DNA of 64,000 nt. Origin: Harmonia axyridis. Taxonomy: Eukaryota; Arthropoda; Insecta; Coleoptera; Coccinellidae. The notes under the pieces were generated by a model. It saw only the letters and a program-made list of their open reading frames with translations. It did not search any database and was not told where the DNA came from. Positions 62,401 to 64,000 of this stretch are shown one piece after another. The stretch's first letter is position 1, and the number at the start of each line of letters is the position of its first letter. The DNA lies in contig NC_059508.1 of assembly GCF_914767665.1 (NCBI RefSeq), positions 26,349,501 through 26,413,500 on the forward strand, given 5' to 3'. A program made the translations under genes and the position numbers.

Positions 62401-64000
62401 AGTGTTAGAATGAGAAACATTGAAGAAAATAACAAACGAATGAAATCAACAACAGAAGTCAGTCGTGCATTTGTGGTTACAGCAGCAATTGACTTTACCA
62501 CGTGGGAGATTATAGCTACCTGCGTGACATCCGAGTCCAAGAAAATCAATAATGTGGAATGGCTTACTTGGATAATTGATCATCATACAGAAAGAAGGGA
62601 ATAAGAACAGTCCCTTATACCAATGTGGTTTCCTTAGACACGTGTGTCAAGCTTTCGTCCCTGTGCAATACGATGAGAAGTGTTAGAATGAGAAACATTG
62701 AAGGAAATAACAAACAAATCAAATCAACAACAGAAGTCAGTCGTGCATTTGTGATTACAGCAGCAATTGACCTTACCACGTGGGAGATTATAGATACCTG
62801 CGAGACATCCGAGTCCAAGAAAATCAACAATGTGGAATGACTTACTTGGATAATTGATCATTATACAGAAAGAATGGAGTAAGAACAGTCCCTTATACCA
62901 AAGTGGTTTCCTTAGACACGTGTGTCAAGCTTTCGTCCCTGTGCAATACGATGAGAAGTGTTAGAATGAGGAACATTGAAGGAAATAACAAACAAATGAA
63001 ATCAACAACAGAAGTCAGCCGTCCAATTGTGGTTACAGCAGCAATTGACCTCACCACGTGGGAGATTATAGCTACCCGCGTGTCATCCGAGTCCAAGAAA
63101 ATCAACAATGTGGAATGGCTTACTTGGATAATTGTTCATTAAACAAAAAGAAAGGGAATAAGAACATTCCCTTATACCAAAGTGGTTTCCTTAGACACGT
63201 GTGTCAAGCTTTCGTCCCTGTGCAATACGATGAAAAGTGTTAGAATGAGAAACATAGAATGAAATAACAAACAAATGAAATCAACAACCGAAGTCAGTCG
63301 TGCATTTGTGGTTACAGCAGCAATTGACCTTACCACGTAGGAGATTATAGCTACCTGCGTGACATCCGAGTCCAAGAAAATCAACAATGTGGAATAGCTT
63401 ACTTGGATAATTGTTCATTAAACAAAAAGAAGGGAATAAGAACAGTCCCTTATACCAAAGTGGTTTCCTTAGACACGCGTGTCAAGCTTTCATCCCTCAG
63501 CAATACGACAAAAAGTGTTAGAGTAAGAAACATTGAAGGAAATAACAAACGAATGAAATCAACAACAGAAGTCAACCGTCCAGTTTTGGTTACAGCAGCA
63601 ATTGACCTTACCACGTGGGAGGAAATCAAAAATGTGGAATGGCTTAATAAGAAATATTGGAGGAAATAACAAACAAATGAAATCAACAACAGAAGTCAGC
63701 CGTCCAGTTTTGGTTACAGCAGCAATTGACCTTACCAATTGAGAGATTGTAGCTACATGCGTGACATCCGAGTCCAAGAAAATCAACAATGTGGAATGGC
63801 TTACTTGGATAATTGTTGATTAAACAAAAAAAAGGGAATAAGAACAGTCCCTCATACCAAAGTGGTTTTCTCAGACATGTGTGTCAAGCTTTCGTCCCTG
63901 TGCAATACGATGAAAAGTGTTAGAATGAGAAACATAGAAGGAAATAACAAACAAATGAAATCAACAACAGAAGTCAGTCGTGCATTTGTGGTTACAGCAG
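50457..64000 (+). repeat. 278-bp satellite array 2, plus orientation, running off the window
   Basis: About 48 head-to-tail units of 278-279 bp, with some units shortened. The divergent tail units at about 63480-63700 include a truncated one. Variant units recur at fixed spacings (1113 bp or four units; 3059 bp or eleven units; 8593 bp), showing higher-order repeats. Each unit has two CACGTG sites and the decayed hammerhead on the minus strand. Open frames on both strands are not genes. Confidence 0.96.

Noticed and set aside
22526..64000. Dozens of open frames of 60-210 residues in both strands of the satellite
   Set aside because: They repeat with the 278-bp unit, run on both strands, start and stop wherever a variant base allows, and show no domain. 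The period is not a multiple of three, so no frame is kept through the array.

Overview
This is nuclear DNA of an insect. The evidence is a replication-dependent histone gene cluster (intronless H1, H4, H3 and H2B, each ending in a 16-nt histone 3' stem-loop, with an H4 beginning MTGRGKGG as in insects), embedded in AT-rich DNA full of Jockey-type and RTE-like LINE remains, Penelope-like (PLE) fragments, hAT elements, (AT)n tracts and a ~278-bp satellite. A beetle is a reasonable guess, but the order cannot be fixed from this window.

Layout. Segment A (about 6 kb: Jockey-like LINE relic, palindromic MITE, second reverse-transcriptase relic, H1, LINE tail) occurs three times: 1-6010, inverted at 13234-19245, and direct at about 44336-50346. 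Between the first two copies lies a histone core of about 7.2 kb: PLE/LINE debris, H4(-)/H3(+) sharing a divergent promoter, a hAT-like MITE, H2B(+), then AT tracts and one HHR-bearing 303-bp repeat. Copy 2 of A continues into segment B (19246-22525, with a deleted hAT element) and then into a 278-bp satellite array. That array flips strand at about 28911 and leads back through B' (41054-44335) to copy 3 of A. So 13234-50346 is one giant inverted repeat. Its right arm alone carries a 4946-bp Foldback-like element (34919-39864, 9-bp target duplication), whose empty site is visible in the left arm at 23707-23715. From 50457 to the end of the window a second satellite array runs in + orientation and leaves the window.

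The most interesting find is an RNA one. The minus strand at 12829-12872 folds as a complete type I hammerhead self-cleaving ribozyme, with an intact core, a 4-bp stem II, a minimal stem III and a perfect 6-bp stem I. It lies in a 303-bp unit that looks like a metazoan retrozyme monomer. The abundant 278-bp satellite aligns with this unit along its whole length and holds a decayed ribozyme at the same place, so the satellite looks like an amplified, ribozyme-dead descendant of a retrozyme-like repeat or shares its ancestor. Three more minimal hammerhead-like motifs sit beside PLE/LINE debris at 6161-6198, 6873-6914 and 7563-7600.

The four histone types are intact and their H1 copies encode the same protein. 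No H2A gene or relic was seen. The gap upstream of H2B, where a divergent H2A is commonly found, holds a 909-bp hAT-like MITE instead. The many short open frames in the satellite and the (AT)n tracts are not genes.
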